From Diaphorobacter sp. HDW4B (GTDB lineage: Bacteria; Pseudomonadota; Gammaproteobacteria; Burkholderiales; Burkholderiaceae_C), in contig NZ_CP049905.1 in the NCBI RefSeq assembly GCF_011305535.1, positions 5,206,001 through 5,270,000 of the forward strand: 64,000 bases of DNA. Direction: 5' to 3'. Every line of letters starts with the position of its first letter. Within the stretch, counting starts at the first letter, position 1. The notes beneath the pieces were generated by a model. It was not told where the DNA came from and ran no database searches. It worked only from the letters and a program-made list of their open reading frames with translations. This document shows positions 16,696 through 25,120 of this stretch, piece after piece. The translations under genes and the position numbers were made by a program.

Positions 16696-17715
16696 TTACT
16701 TCTGCTCGCGCGCGGCCTTCACGGCGGCGTTCACTTCGTCCCACGTGGATTGGCCCACGGACTTGGCGATATTGGCGTTCACGCTGGTGAGCTTTTCGCG
16801 CATGCGGTTCACTTCGGAGGACGACAGCTCGTTGACCTGCATGCCCTTGGTCTTCAGATCGGCCAGCGCCTTGGCAGCTTCTTCGCGGGTGTCCTTGCGT
16901 TCGAATTCGCGGCTCTTGATGGCGGCGTCCTGCAGCACCTTCTTTTCGGCGGGGCTCAGGGTGTCCCACCACTTCTTGCTCACCGTGACGATCCAGGGGC
17001 TGTAGACGTGGTTGGTCACCGTCAGGTACTTCTGCACTTCATAGAACTTGCTGGACAGCACCGTGTTGTATGGGTTTTCCTGACCATCGACCGCGCGGGT
17101 TTCCAGCGCCGTGAACAGCTCGGAGAACGGCAGCGGCACGGCATTTGCGCCCAGTGCCTTGAAGCTGTCGAGGAACACGTTGTTCTGCATGACGCGCAGC
17201 TTCACGTCGTTCAGGTCTTCCACCTTGGTGACCGGACGCTTGCTGTTGGTGAGGTTGCGGAAACCATTTTCCCAATACACCAGCCCGACCATGCCCTTGG
17301 CTTCGAGCTTGGCCTTGACCTTGTCGCCCGTGGGACCGTCGAGCACCGTGTCGGCTTCCTTGGCCGTGGTGAACAGGAATGGCGTGTCCCAGATGCCCAT
17401 TTCAGGCACCAGACCCACCAGCGTGGCGGTGGAGCCGACCATCATTTCCTGCGCGCCGCCGATCAGCGCCTGCTGCATCTGCGTGTCCGAACCCAGCGAT
17501 GCGTTGCCGATGGCGCGCACCTTCATCTTGCCGCCGGTGGCCTTTTCGACTTCCTTGGCGAACAGGCGCACGGCGCGGCCCTGGTTGGATTCATCGACCA
17601 GACCGAAGCCAAAGCGCACGATGCGTGGCTTGAAATCCTGCGCCTGGGCAAAGCCCGCAGTGGTGGAAGCGACGGCGGCAACGGCCAGCGCGCAGAGGGT
17701 GAATTTGATTCGCAT
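16696..17715 (-). CDS. dctP: TRAP transporter solute-binding protein (DctP family), probably gluconate
   Basis: The 339-residue periplasmic protein has a cleaved signal peptide (LCALAVAAVASTTAGFAQA). DctP features follow: RLFAKEVEKATGGKMKVR, LLTTAKEAD-like hinge segments, NGFRNLTNSKRPV, and KLRVMQNNVFLDSFKALGA with the substrate-carboxylate Arg. ATG 17715 has GAGGAGATAAC just upstream. It forms the uptake system with the DctM and DctQ genes upstream. Gluconate as substrate is inferred from linkage to gntK, edd and eda. Confidence 0.9.
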   Translation of the reverse strand: MRIKFTLCALAVAAVASTTAGFAQAQDFKPRIVRFGFGLVDESNQGRAVRLFAKEVEKATGGKMKVRAIGNASLGSDTQMQQALIGGAQEMMVGSTATLVGLVPEMGIWDTPFLFTTAKEADTVLDGPTGDKVKAKLEAKGMVGLVYWENGFRNLTNSKRPVTKVEDLNDVKLRVMQNNVFLDSFKALGANAVPLPFSELFTALETRAVDGQENPYNTVLSSKFYEVQKYLTVTNHVYSPWIVTVSKKWWDTLSPAEKKVLQDAAIKSREFERKDTREEAAKALADLKTKGMQVNELSSSEVNRMREKLTSVNANIAKSVGQSTWDEVNAAVKAAREQK

Positions 17716-17782
17716 GGGTGTTATCTCCTCGGTCAAAACAAAAGGATGGGTCAGGCGGAAAAAGCGGTGGGGATCGTCAGTG

Positions 17783-19063
17783 TCAATGCATCCACTTGAG
17801 TGGCTCGGTGACGATCTGCGGGAAGATGATGAACAGGATCAGCAGCAGCACATACATCATGAGGAACGGCGTCGTGCCCTTGATGACGGTCTCCATGCGC
17901 AGACGTCCCACACCTGCCACCACGTTCTGCACCGTGCCGACAGGCGGCGTGATCAGGCCGATCGATCCCACATAGATGAACATGAAACCGAAGTAGATCG
18001 GATCGATGCCCGCCTTCACGGCCAGCGGTGCGCACACCGGGCCGAAGATCAGAATGGTCGGTGTCAGATCCATGGCCGTGCCAACGACCAGCAGGAAAAT
18101 CATCATCAGCGTCATGAACCAGATCGGGCTTCCCATCACGCCCGAGAAGCTCTCGGCCAGCATGTTGGGCAGATCGGCCAGCGTGATCATGTAGGCCGTC
18201 ACCGTGGCCGCGCCGCACAGGAACATCACCACCGCCGTCGTCTTGCCCGCGTTCAGGAACACGTCGTACAGCTTGCTCCAACTGAGCTGGCGATACACGA
18301 ACATCGACACGAACAGCGCGTAGACCGCTGCCACCACGGCCGCTTCGGTCGGTGTGAACACCCCGCCCTTCAAGCCGCCCAGAATGATCACCGGCATCAT
18401 CATGGCCCAGAAGCTGTTGAGCAGCGCCTTCATGCGATCACCCCACGCCACGCGCGGCATGGCGGGCAGATCGTTCTTGCGGGCGATCTGCCACCAGGCG
18501 GCGATCAGGAACACGCCCATCATCAGGCCCGGCACCACGCCCGAGAGGAACAGCTTGCTGATCGAGGTATTGGTCGTCACGCCGTAGATCACGAACGGCA
18601 TCGACGGCGGAATGATCGGCGCGATGATGCCGCCCGAAGCCAGCAGGCCCGCGCTGTAGCTCGGCGGATATTTCTGGTCGCGCATCATCGGCAGCAGAAT
18701 CGTTGCCAGCGCGGCGGTATCGGCAATCGCCGAGCCCGACATCGACGCCAGCAGCACGGCTGCGCCAATCGCCACAAAGCCCAGACCACCACGGATGTGG
18801 CCGCAGAAGGCGCGCGCCAGATCGATGATGCGGCGCGACAGCCCGCCCGCGTTCATCAGCTCGCCCGCCAGAATGAAGAACGGCACGGCCAGCAGCGGGA
18901 AGTTGTCAAAGCCCGCCTGCAGGTTCTGCGCCAGCAGTTGCGAGTCGAAGAAATCCAGGTGCCACATCAACGCGACACCGGTGAGGATCAGCGCATGCGC
19001 GATCGGCATGCCGATGACCATGCCGCCAATCAGCACAGCCAGAAAAATGAGGGTGACGATCAT
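17783..19063 (-). CDS. dctM: TRAP transporter large permease (DctM)
   Basis: The 426-residue membrane protein has about twelve helices and DctM hallmarks: GMPIAHALILTGVALMW at the N-terminus, LAVPFFILAGELMNAGGLSRRIIDLA, and GSAIADTAALATILLPMM. The C-terminal LITPPVGTVQNVVAGVG is also typical. It couples Na+ or H+ entry to uptake of the ligand delivered by DctP. It lies 30 bases downstream of dctQ and 67 bases upstream of dctP, in one operon. Confidence 0.93.
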   Translation of the reverse strand: MIVTLIFLAVLIGGMVIGMPIAHALILTGVALMWHLDFFDSQLLAQNLQAGFDNFPLLAVPFFILAGELMNAGGLSRRIIDLARAFCGHIRGGLGFVAIGAAVLLASMSGSAIADTAALATILLPMMRDQKYPPSYSAGLLASGGIIAPIIPPSMPFVIYGVTTNTSISKLFLSGVVPGLMMGVFLIAAWWQIARKNDLPAMPRVAWGDRMKALLNSFWAMMMPVIILGGLKGGVFTPTEAAVVAAVYALFVSMFVYRQLSWSKLYDVFLNAGKTTAVVMFLCGAATVTAYMITLADLPNMLAESFSGVMGSPIWFMTLMMIFLLVVGTAMDLTPTILIFGPVCAPLAVKAGIDPIYFGFMFIYVGSIGLITPPVGTVQNVVAGVGRLRMETVIKGTTPFLMMYVLLLILFIIFPQIVTEPLKWMH

Positions 19064-19093
19064 GTTGTTGTTTCCTTCTTGGGCGTCATCTCT

Positions 19094-19618
19094 TTATTCA
19101 ACTTCCGCGCCTTCGCTCACGGGCGGCTCGCCGCGGCGCAGATCCACCACCAGTGCCACCAGCAAACCCACCGCCAGCACCAGCGTGGCCGCAGCACCCA
19201 GCGCGAGCGGATAACCGAGCACCGTGCTGTAGCTATCCATGCCCGCCTTCACCTGCTCCCACGAACCGATCAGCAGCAGCACCATGCAGGCTGCCACCAG
19301 CAATTGGCTGAACCAGAACAGCAGCTTCTTGGGCGTGCCTTTGACGCGCGCGGTCAGCATGTCGAAGCCCAGATGTTTGCCCTCGAACGCCGTGACGATG
19401 GCACCGACCGCCACCAGCCACACGAACAGCAGGCGCGAGATTTCCTCGTACGACACGATGCTGGTCGCGAACACATAGCGCAGCACGACGTTCACGAACA
19501 CGGCAATCACCATGCCCGCCAGCGCGGCGACCATGAAGTGCTCGGCAAGGCGCTTGATCAGCGGCTTGCGCTCGGCAGTGCCTTCATTGGTATCGTTGTT
19601 GGAGTGTGGAGTGGTCAT
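19094..19618 (-). CDS. dctQ: TRAP transporter small permease (DctQ)
   Basis: The 174-residue protein has four membrane helices. The DctQ motif SYEEISRLLFVWLVAVGA lies after the second helix and is followed by KHLGFDML. It pairs with DctM. It starts 39 bases after the gntK stop, so kinase and transporter are probably cotranscribed. Confidence 0.9.
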   Translation of the reverse strand: MTTPHSNNDTNEGTAERKPLIKRLAEHFMVAALAGMVIAVFVNVVLRYVFATSIVSYEEISRLLFVWLVAVGAIVTAFEGKHLGFDMLTARVKGTPKKLLFWFSQLLVAACMVLLLIGSWEQVKAGMDSYSTVLGYPLALGAAATLVLAVGLLVALVVDLRRGEPPVSEGAEVE

Positions 19619-19657
19619 GTCTCCTGATCCTTCCTGGTGTGTATCTGTAGCTGGTGC

Positions 19658-20221
19658 TCAGGCGCGCGGCGCTGCCTGAACCCAGTGCATGCGTTCGGCC
19701 CAAGCCACGACCTGCGCCTGCAACTCGGCAATCGGCAGCGTCGCGTTCAACGTGAGCACATCGGGCTCGTCCACCGGACGCTCCAGCGTGGCGAACTGAT
19801 TGGCCACGAGCGCGGGCGAAAAGAAATGGCCGGGGCGCTGCTGCACGCGCAAGAGCGCATCGTCGTAGCTCAGATCGAGAAACGCAAACCCCATGTCCGG
19901 ATTGGCGGCACGCAGCCGGTCGCGGTACTTGCGGCGCAGCGACGAGCAGGTCAGCACCACGCCCTTGCCTGCCTGAGCGATGGCCTGCGGCTTGATCAGC
20001 TCGGCCAGCTGGTCGAGCCAGCCCGCGCGGTCGTCGTCGGTGAGCGCAACGCCGGCCGACATCTTCTCGATGTTGGCCGCCGGGTGATACGCGTCACCTT
20101 CCAGTAGCTGCCAGCCCACCGCTTTGGCGCAGGCCTCGGCCACGCTCGACTTGCCGCAGCCCGACACGCCCATCACGACGATGGCCGGGTGGCTTGATTG
20201 TTGGATAGCGCTATCCTGCAT
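19658..20221 (-). CDS. gntK: Gluconokinase
   Basis: The 187-residue kinase phosphorylates gluconate to 6-phosphogluconate. The P-loop GVSGCGKSSVAEA is at about residues 18-30, followed by EGDAYHPAANIEKMSAG, LTDDDRAGWL, CSSLRRKYRDRLR and PGHFFSPALVANQFATLE, all typical of the GntK family. It is first in the leftward operon with dctQMP. Codons 2-6 contain a perfect LacI-type operator (20203-20216), so repressor binding would sit just downstream of the promoter and block transcription. Confidence 0.95.
   Translation of the reverse strand: MQDSAIQQSSHPAIVVMGVSGCGKSSVAEACAKAVGWQLLEGDAYHPAANIEKMSAGVALTDDDRAGWLDQLAELIKPQAIAQAGKGVVLTCSSLRRKYRDRLRAANPDMGFAFLDLSYDDALLRVQQRPGHFFSPALVANQFATLERPVDEPDVLTLNATLPIAELQAQVVAWAERMHWVQAAPRA
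20203..20216. promoter_or_regulatory. LacI-family operator inside the gntK coding start
   Basis: GGATAGCGCTATCC is a perfect 14-base palindrome with the central CG typical of LacI-family operators. It overlaps codons 2-6 of gntK. Its 12-base core is identical to the site at 20349-20360, and the two are 145 bases apart centre to centre, suitable for looping by the divergent regulator. Confidence 0.8.
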
Positions 20222-20348
20222 GATTCAAAAAAAGAAGATCGATCCCTGAGAGTCATCAAAAGCCGACCCGCCAGAAACCGGCTTCATCGACTGCTCCCTC
20301 TGCAGAGAATCCATCTTTGGGTGTAAATATTTCCAGCGAACTTGCTTG

Positions 20349-20360
20349 GATAGCGCTATC
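20349..20360. promoter_or_regulatory. LacI-family operator upstream of the regulator gene
   Basis: GATAGCGCTATC is a perfect 12-base palindrome, extended by TTG on the left. It is 40 bases upstream of the TTG start of the LacI-family gene. It probably mediates autoregulation and pairs with the operator in gntK. Confidence 0.8.
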
Positions 20361-20400
20361 TTAATTCACAATCAACAGTGTTCCGCCCTAGGAGTTACCC

Positions 20401-21438
20401 TTGTCAGACGCCTCTTCCGCCCCGAAACGAAGCCGACGCGCCAGCGGTCGCGTCACCCTTGCCGACGTGGCGCGAGCGGCAGAGGTCAGCCCGATCACCG
20501 TCTCACGCGCCCTGCGTGGCGAGCGCAGCGTGGACAAGGAACTGGTCGAGCGCGTGCGCAAAGCGGTCGACGAACTCCACTACGTGCCCGACCCCGCCGC
20601 ACGCGCCCTCGCCTCGCAACGCAGCACGCAGGTGCTGGTGCTGGTGCCGCTGCTGTCGAACAACCTGTTCGTGGACGTGCTCGAATCGATTCACCGCACC
20701 TTGTTCCCGCAGGGCTTTCAGCCGCTGATCGGCGTGACGCACTACGACACCGCCGAGGAAGAACTGCTGCTGCGCACTTATCTGCCCATGCGCCCTGCGG
20801 GTCTGCTGGTGACCGGCTTTGACCGCAGCGAAGCCGCACGCCAGCTCATCGCCCGCAGCGGCGTGCCCTGCGTTCACATGATGGAGATCAGCAAGGCACC
20901 GAACGTGGGGTGCGTTGGCTTCTCGCAGGCCGAAGCCGGTGCCGCCATCACCCAACTCATGCTGGACAAGGGCTATCGCCGCATCGCCTTTGCCGCAGCC
21001 CAGCTCGATCCGCGCGTGATGCAACGCGCCGAAGGCTACCGACGCGCGCTGAAGAACGCAGGTCTCTACGATCCACGACTCGAATTGCTGAGCCCGGAGC
21101 CCTCCTCCATGGCGCTCGGCGGTCGTCTGTTTGAAGACGTGCTCGCGCAGCATCCCGATGTCGATGCCGTCTTCTTCTGCAACGACGACTTGGCACAGGG
21201 CGGACTGCTGGCGGCCAACCGCCTCGGCGTTCCCGTGCCTGGCCGCGTGGCGATGGCGGGCTTCAACGATCTCGCCGGCAGCGACCAGATGGTGCCGCCG
21301 CTCACCACCGTGCGCACGCCGCGCAAACAAGTGGGCGAAGCGGCCGCGAAGATGCTGCTCGACATGATGCGCGGCGAGACTCCCAAGTCGTATGCGGTGG
21401 AATTGACCTACGAACTGGTCGTGCGCGAAAGCACCTGA
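20401..21438 (+). CDS. gntR: LacI-family repressor of gluconate genes (GntR type)
   Basis: The 345-residue regulator has a LacI helix-turn-helix (VTLADVARAAEVSPITVSRALRG in part) and hinge helix (PDPAARALAS). A sugar-binding core follows, with GFDRS and FFCNDDLAQGGLLAANR. The start is TTG 20401, with ATG-free upstream context. It is divergent from gntK with two matching palindromic operators between. It should repress gntK-dctQMP until gluconate or 6-phosphogluconate binds; the inducer is inferred from the linked genes. Confidence 0.88.
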   Translation: MSDASSAPKRSRRASGRVTLADVARAAEVSPITVSRALRGERSVDKELVERVRKAVDELHYVPDPAARALASQRSTQVLVLVPLLSNNLFVDVLESIHRTLFPQGFQPLIGVTHYDTAEEELLLRTYLPMRPAGLLVTGFDRSEAARQLIARSGVPCVHMMEISKAPNVGCVGFSQAEAGAAITQLMLDKGYRRIAFAAAQLDPRVMQRAEGYRRALKNAGLYDPRLELLSPEPSSMALGGRLFEDVLAQHPDVDAVFFCNDDLAQGGLLAANRLGVPVPGRVAMAGFNDLAGSDQMVPPLTTVRTPRKQVGEAAAKMLLDMMRGETPKSYAVELTYELVVREST

Positions 21439-21459
21439 GCCGCACGAAAAGCGCTCACA

Positions 21460-23433
21460 TCACCATTCCTTGTTCCGGAACTGCGACCTGAGCAGATCGC
21501 GCGGAGTCTTGCCCGCAGCGTCCGTCACATCCCAGCGCGCGCCCTGTGCCAACAAGGCGCGAATGCTGTCGTCCCTGTAGCCACCCTCGTGGAAGGTCGC
21601 CATCCAATGCAGCGCGGTTTTGCCGTTCGCATCTTGCGCGTTGATGTCGAGACCACGCTGCACCCACCATTCCAGCAGCGGTATCGAGCTGCCGTGCACA
21701 AGCTGGTGATATTGCACCAGACGATGCAGCACCGTGCCGCCGCTCGCATCGCGCATCGCTGGATCGAATGGCAATCGCAGTTGCAGCCGTTTGGCGCATT
21801 CGACATGGGAGCAATACCACCATGCGTTGCGGCCCAGGCCATCGGGCAGCGCGGGGTCCGCGCCTTGGTCCAGCATCGCGCTGATGGTCTTCGTCGGTGC
21901 TTCCTGCTCGGCGCTGATCAGCGCGTACTGAATCGGGCGATTGGCCACGGCGCCTTCTGCCACCTCTCCGGGTTCGGGAGTTGACAGGTCATTGATGTCC
22001 AGCCCGTGCTTTTGCAACAGCACGATCTGTCCCTTTGATTCAGCGAAGTGCATGGCAGTGCGGCCACGCAGATCGCGCAAGCTCGGATCGGCTCCGGCGT
22101 TCAGCAGTCGCACCTGCGCCTTTTCCTTGGCGCGCATCAGCAACGTGGTTTTTGCTTCTGACGATTCCGGGTCCCAAGGAATGTTCACATCACACCCGCG
22201 CGCAATCATGGCGTCGAGCAGCGTGAGGTACTGCTCCTCGCTGATCTCGATGTTGTCCTGCAGACGATGCAGGGCGTTGAAGCGGTCCGTGGGCCAAGGA
22301 TCGAGGCGTGCGCCGTGCTCGATCAACCAGAGCACTGTGGACGCTTTGGAATAGTCTTCATAGCCCGTGTGCAGCAGGAGTTTCTGCACCAGCAGAATGT
22401 GCGGCGCAAGTGAAGCACCCGCGTTCAGCAGCGCCTCCATCATCTCGATGTTGTTGTGCTGGGCAGCCAGCGTCAGCGGAGTTTCGTCCTTGTCGTATCC
22501 CGAATGCAGTTCTGAGTCGGGCAGCAGGCCAACATCCACAGCATCAGGCTGTGCTCCCAAGAACAATGCTTGCTCAACCAGATCCAGTCGATTTTTTCCA
22601 GCGCTCAGAATCAAGGCCAAATCGACTTCTGCGCGTGCTGGAACCGGATTGGGTGCTGCGCCCGGCTCAATCACGTCGGGGTCTTTGTGCAACCAGTCGC
22701 GCCACGCCTGCGCGAGTTTGCCGTTCAGATCGAACTCGTTGTGCTTCTCGCCCACTTCGCGCATGAACGGAAGCCATCCCCACCATTCGGAGCCGACGCA
22801 ACCCAGCGCCGTCCAGCGGCTGATGAAGGTGAAGAAATCAACCGCCATCAACTCTCCGTGCGGGCCGTCTTCTTCATGGCTGAAGTAGCGCACGCCTTGC
22901 TGCCGCGGATCAGGGTTGCGGGTGTCGATGGCAAGCATGTCACCGTTGGGCAAATGGGTAAAAGCAAAGTGCGCTCCCCAGAAAGCGATCAGCTGAGCAC
23001 CCAGTTCATAGTCTTCGGTCCACCTGGCGTGCATTTCAACCCAGCTCTTGAGTCTGTCCTGCATCTCGTCGAGCCCGTGCCCGGTCCAGACCGCGTTGTA
23101 TATGCCGCCATTGCTGCAATGCTGCAATTTGCTGGGAGGCGAATCCAGCATGTCATAGCAGCTCCAACGGAGGCGCCACTCAGCAGACTGCTCGATCGCC
23201 CAGCGAAACTGCGGAGGTATGGATCGACCCATTCGCTTTTCAAGTACCTGCAGCTTCAAGGACGACAAACCCGCCTCGCGCGCTGGCCCCTCCACCTCCC
23301 ACCCTCGGCTTTCAGCGCATTCCGCCATCTGCCGAACGTTCTCTTGCCAGATGGCGTCCATATGAGCCAAGGCCGTTGGATCATCAAGGGATGCACTGCC
23401 TGCGTCGTGAAAAGCGATGGGGTATGAGCTCAT
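21460..23433 (-). CDS. SMI1/KNR4-like and ankyrin repeat protein
   Basis: The 657-residue protein combines an N-terminal SMI1/KNR4-like region with ankyrin repeats. The N-terminal part (about residues 30-250) includes LKLQVLEKRMGRSIPPQFRWAI in part, GAQLIAFWGAHFAF, and GDMLAIDTRN. The ankyrin repeats (about 275-650) include DETPLTLAAQHNNIEMMEAL, GRTAMHFAESKGQIVLL and GKTALHWMATF. ATG 23433 is preferred over the longer frame. No signal peptide or membrane helix is seen. SMI1 domains often occur in immunity proteins of contact-dependent toxins and ankyrins mediate protein binding, so a protective role is possible, but no toxin gene is adjacent. Confidence 0.72.
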   Translation of the reverse strand: MSSYPIAFHDAGSASLDDPTALAHMDAIWQENVRQMAECAESRGWEVEGPAREAGLSSLKLQVLEKRMGRSIPPQFRWAIEQSAEWRLRWSCYDMLDSPPSKLQHCSNGGIYNAVWTGHGLDEMQDRLKSWVEMHARWTEDYELGAQLIAFWGAHFAFTHLPNGDMLAIDTRNPDPRQQGVRYFSHEEDGPHGELMAVDFFTFISRWTALGCVGSEWWGWLPFMREVGEKHNEFDLNGKLAQAWRDWLHKDPDVIEPGAAPNPVPARAEVDLALILSAGKNRLDLVEQALFLGAQPDAVDVGLLPDSELHSGYDKDETPLTLAAQHNNIEMMEALLNAGASLAPHILLVQKLLLHTGYEDYSKASTVLWLIEHGARLDPWPTDRFNALHRLQDNIEISEEQYLTLLDAMIARGCDVNIPWDPESSEAKTTLLMRAKEKAQVRLLNAGADPSLRDLRGRTAMHFAESKGQIVLLQKHGLDINDLSTPEPGEVAEGAVANRPIQYALISAEQEAPTKTISAMLDQGADPALPDGLGRNAWWYCSHVECAKRLQLRLPFDPAMRDASGGTVLHRLVQYHQLVHGSSIPLLEWWVQRGLDINAQDANGKTALHWMATFHEGGYRDDSIRALLAQGARWDVTDAAGKTPRDLLRSQFRNKEW

Positions 23434-23590
23434 GCCGCATACGATAGCAAAGTCATTTCTGCAGATCGTTTGCGCCAAACGGATTCCCCAAAACCGCTCT
23501 TCTGTCACAAGGTTTGTTCACGCCAACTCTCAAGGCCCGACATGAGCACGCAATCCATGACCACCCCATCCGTTCGGGATGGAGAGCTTC

Positions 23591-23651
23591 TTGCAATTTA
23601 TAGTTATTCGCCTAGACTCACGATAATTGATCGCACTGTTCCAAAGTGCGA
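23591..23651 (+). promoter_or_regulatory. Promoter and operator of the toxin-antitoxin pair
   Basis: TTGCAA (23591-23596) and TAGACT (23613-23618), 16 bases apart, form a plausible promoter. Just downstream, TCGCACT (23631-23637) and AGTGCGA (23645-23651) are perfect 7-base arms around a 7-base spacer, 22 bases before the antitoxin ATG. This fits autorepression by an antitoxin-toxin complex. Confidence 0.55.
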
Positions 23652-23673
23652 CGGCTGTTTGCAAGGTGATGAA

Positions 23674-24129
23674 ATGCCCGAAACGATCGACCACAGCACG
23701 CTCTCTCACCTCGCAGACGCCGGGGCGATTCAAAGCACGCATGTCGTCGGCGAAGGCAATGGCTGGAGTCTGTTCGTCAAGTACAGCACCAAGCAGTGCT
23801 ATCTCGCGGCACAACGCAGTCGCAAGGTACGGATATTCCGCAAACTGGAGACTTTGGTCGCCTACCTGGGCGACTTGGGCATCACCCGCTTCGAAGTCGA
23901 TACGTCGCTCTTCGATCAGCATGCGGTGAAAACCGAACGCCCTGACCGTTCGGAAGCATTGAAGCGAGCACACGAAGCAGCTGCATTTGATTCGTGGTTT
24001 CGCAGCCAGGTGCAAGCCAGCCTTGATGATCCAAGTGCTGATGTTGCAAACGAGGCCGTCGAGACCCGCTTTGCAACCAAGCGCGAAGCAGTCCGCGCAC
24101 TGCTTGAACCCACACGCACGAGCGACTAA
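23674..24129 (+). CDS. Antitoxin of ParE-type pair (PaaA2-like C-terminus)
   Basis: The 151-residue protein begins MPETIDHSTLSHLADAGAI and continues with SLFVKYSTKQCYLAAQRSRK, FRKLETLVAYLGDLGI and a helical end with HEAAAFDSWFRSQVQASLDDP. The C-terminal half resembles ParD/PaaA2-like toxin-wrapping helices, and the N-terminal half is probably the DNA-binding part. AAGGTGATGAAATG supports ATG 23674. Only 2 bases separate it from the toxin gene. It is longer than most antitoxins of this class. Family assignment is from memory of similar paired proteins. Confidence 0.68.
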   Translation: MPETIDHSTLSHLADAGAIQSTHVVGEGNGWSLFVKYSTKQCYLAAQRSRKVRIFRKLETLVAYLGDLGITRFEVDTSLFDQHAVKTERPDRSEALKRAHEAAAFDSWFRSQVQASLDDPSADVANEAVETRFATKREAVRALLEPTRTSD

Positions 24130-24131
24130 GG

Positions 24132-24407
24132 ATGACGATCGTCTGGCGGCCCATGGCCGTGGCCGATCGGGCAGCCATCTTCGACTACATCGCGCAAGAC
24201 AATCCCTCTGCCGCACTCGCGTTGGATGAGGATTTGTCGAGACATGTCGAATTGGCCGCTCGCAACCCGAAGCTGTTCAAACCGGGTCGCGTCCACGGCA
24301 CTCGTGAGATCGTGGTGCGACCCAACTATGTGATCGTCTATCAGATTGAGGACGACGGGGCATTGCTTGTGATTCGCGTGCTGCATGCCGCTCGACAGTG
24401 GCCTTGA
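24132..24407 (+). CDS. RelE/ParE-family toxin
   Basis: The 91-residue protein has the ParE fold pattern: TIVWRPMAVADRAAIFDYIA, then a helix, ARNPKLFKPGRVHGTREIVV, NYVIVYQIED and LLVIRVLHAARQWP at the C-terminus. The last segment (VLHAARQWP) is a common ParE ending. It follows the antitoxin by 2 bases, so the pair is coupled. Whether it hits gyrase (ParE) or ribosome-bound mRNA (RelE) cannot be decided, though the ending favours ParE. Confidence 0.87.
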   Translation: MTIVWRPMAVADRAAIFDYIAQDNPSAALALDEDLSRHVELAARNPKLFKPGRVHGTREIVVRPNYVIVYQIEDDGALLVIRVLHAARQWP

Positions 24408-24435
24408 ATTCGGGGCAACCAAAGGCTTCAGGCAA

Positions 24436-24464
24436 CAAAAAACCCGGCTTGTTCGGGCCGAGTT
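24436..24464 (-). terminator. Intrinsic terminator of the OmpA-like gene
   Basis: On the minus strand AACTCGGC pairs with GCCGGGTT (one wobble) around an 8-base loop and is followed by six T residues. It lies 43 bases downstream of the leftward OmpA-like gene and also faces the end of the toxin gene. Confidence 0.75.
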
Positions 24465-24506
24465 TCTGTGCAATGAACTCCAGTGTCTGGAGTTCAGATC
24501 AAGCGC

Positions 24507-25046
24507 TTACTGCACCAGCGTCACTTCCACGCGGCGCGCTTCGGCGTTCGAGCCGGATGCTTGCGATTGCTCTGGCTTCTTCAGTTCGATCTTGTCTTCT
24601 GCCACGCCCAGCGACTTCAGCGCATCGGACACAGCCATGGCGCGCAGCTTGGCGAGTTCCTGGTTCTTGACCAGATCGCCGGTGGCGTCGTGGTAGCCGG
24701 AGATCGATGCGCGCTTGCCGCCTTCGACCACGCCCTTGATCACTTCGACCAGAGCGGTGTTGGCACCAGCGGCGACCTCAGCCTTGCCGGATGCGAAGAA
24801 GAACTTCACCACGCCGTTGTCCATCACGATGACGGACGCTGCGTCTTCGGCGATCACATTGCCGCCTGCGCCGATGGTGGTGACTTCGACCGTCTTCACG
24901 ATCGCTGGCTTGGCGGGTGCGTGGGCGATGCCGCGCTTGTAGACCACGACGCCGACGACGGTCGAAACCACCAGGGCGATCAGGGCAAAGAGGAAACCAA
25001 GGGCAAAGCGTTGTTGGCTGTCGTCGTCGTTAGAGTTGAAGGACAT
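24507..25046 (-). CDS. Inner-membrane anchored OmpA-domain protein
   Basis: The 179-residue protein has one N-terminal membrane helix (FALGFLFALIALVVSTVVGVVV in part, about residues 14-36) and a periplasmic OmpA-like domain (about 85-179). The domain includes VVKFFFASGKAEVA, ISGYHDATGD, NQELAKLRAMAVSDAL and EARRVEVTLV, in which the peptidoglycan-binding Asp and Arg positions are recognisable. There is no lipobox. It probably binds cell wall. Start ATG 25046 gives a normal topology. Confidence 0.82.
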   Translation of the reverse strand: MSFNSNDDDSQQRFALGFLFALIALVVSTVVGVVVYKRGIAHAPAKPAIVKTVEVTTIGAGGNVIAEDAASVIVMDNGVVKFFFASGKAEVAAGANTALVEVIKGVVEGGKRASISGYHDATGDLVKNQELAKLRAMAVSDALKSLGVAEDKIELKKPEQSQASGSNAEARRVEVTLVQ

Positions 25047-25120
25047 GCGTTGAGACTCCGTTGATAAATATTTCGTGATATGTTGGTCGGACAAAACCCG
25101 TCAATTGTAGAGTGACTGAC

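Noticed and set aside
17111-19627. An 838-codon open frame on the plus strand opposite the TRAP transporter genes
   Set aside because: It is antisense to well-supported dctP, dctM and dctQ, has a low-complexity His/Arg/Gln-rich translation typical of GC-rich shadow frames, and shows no family features.
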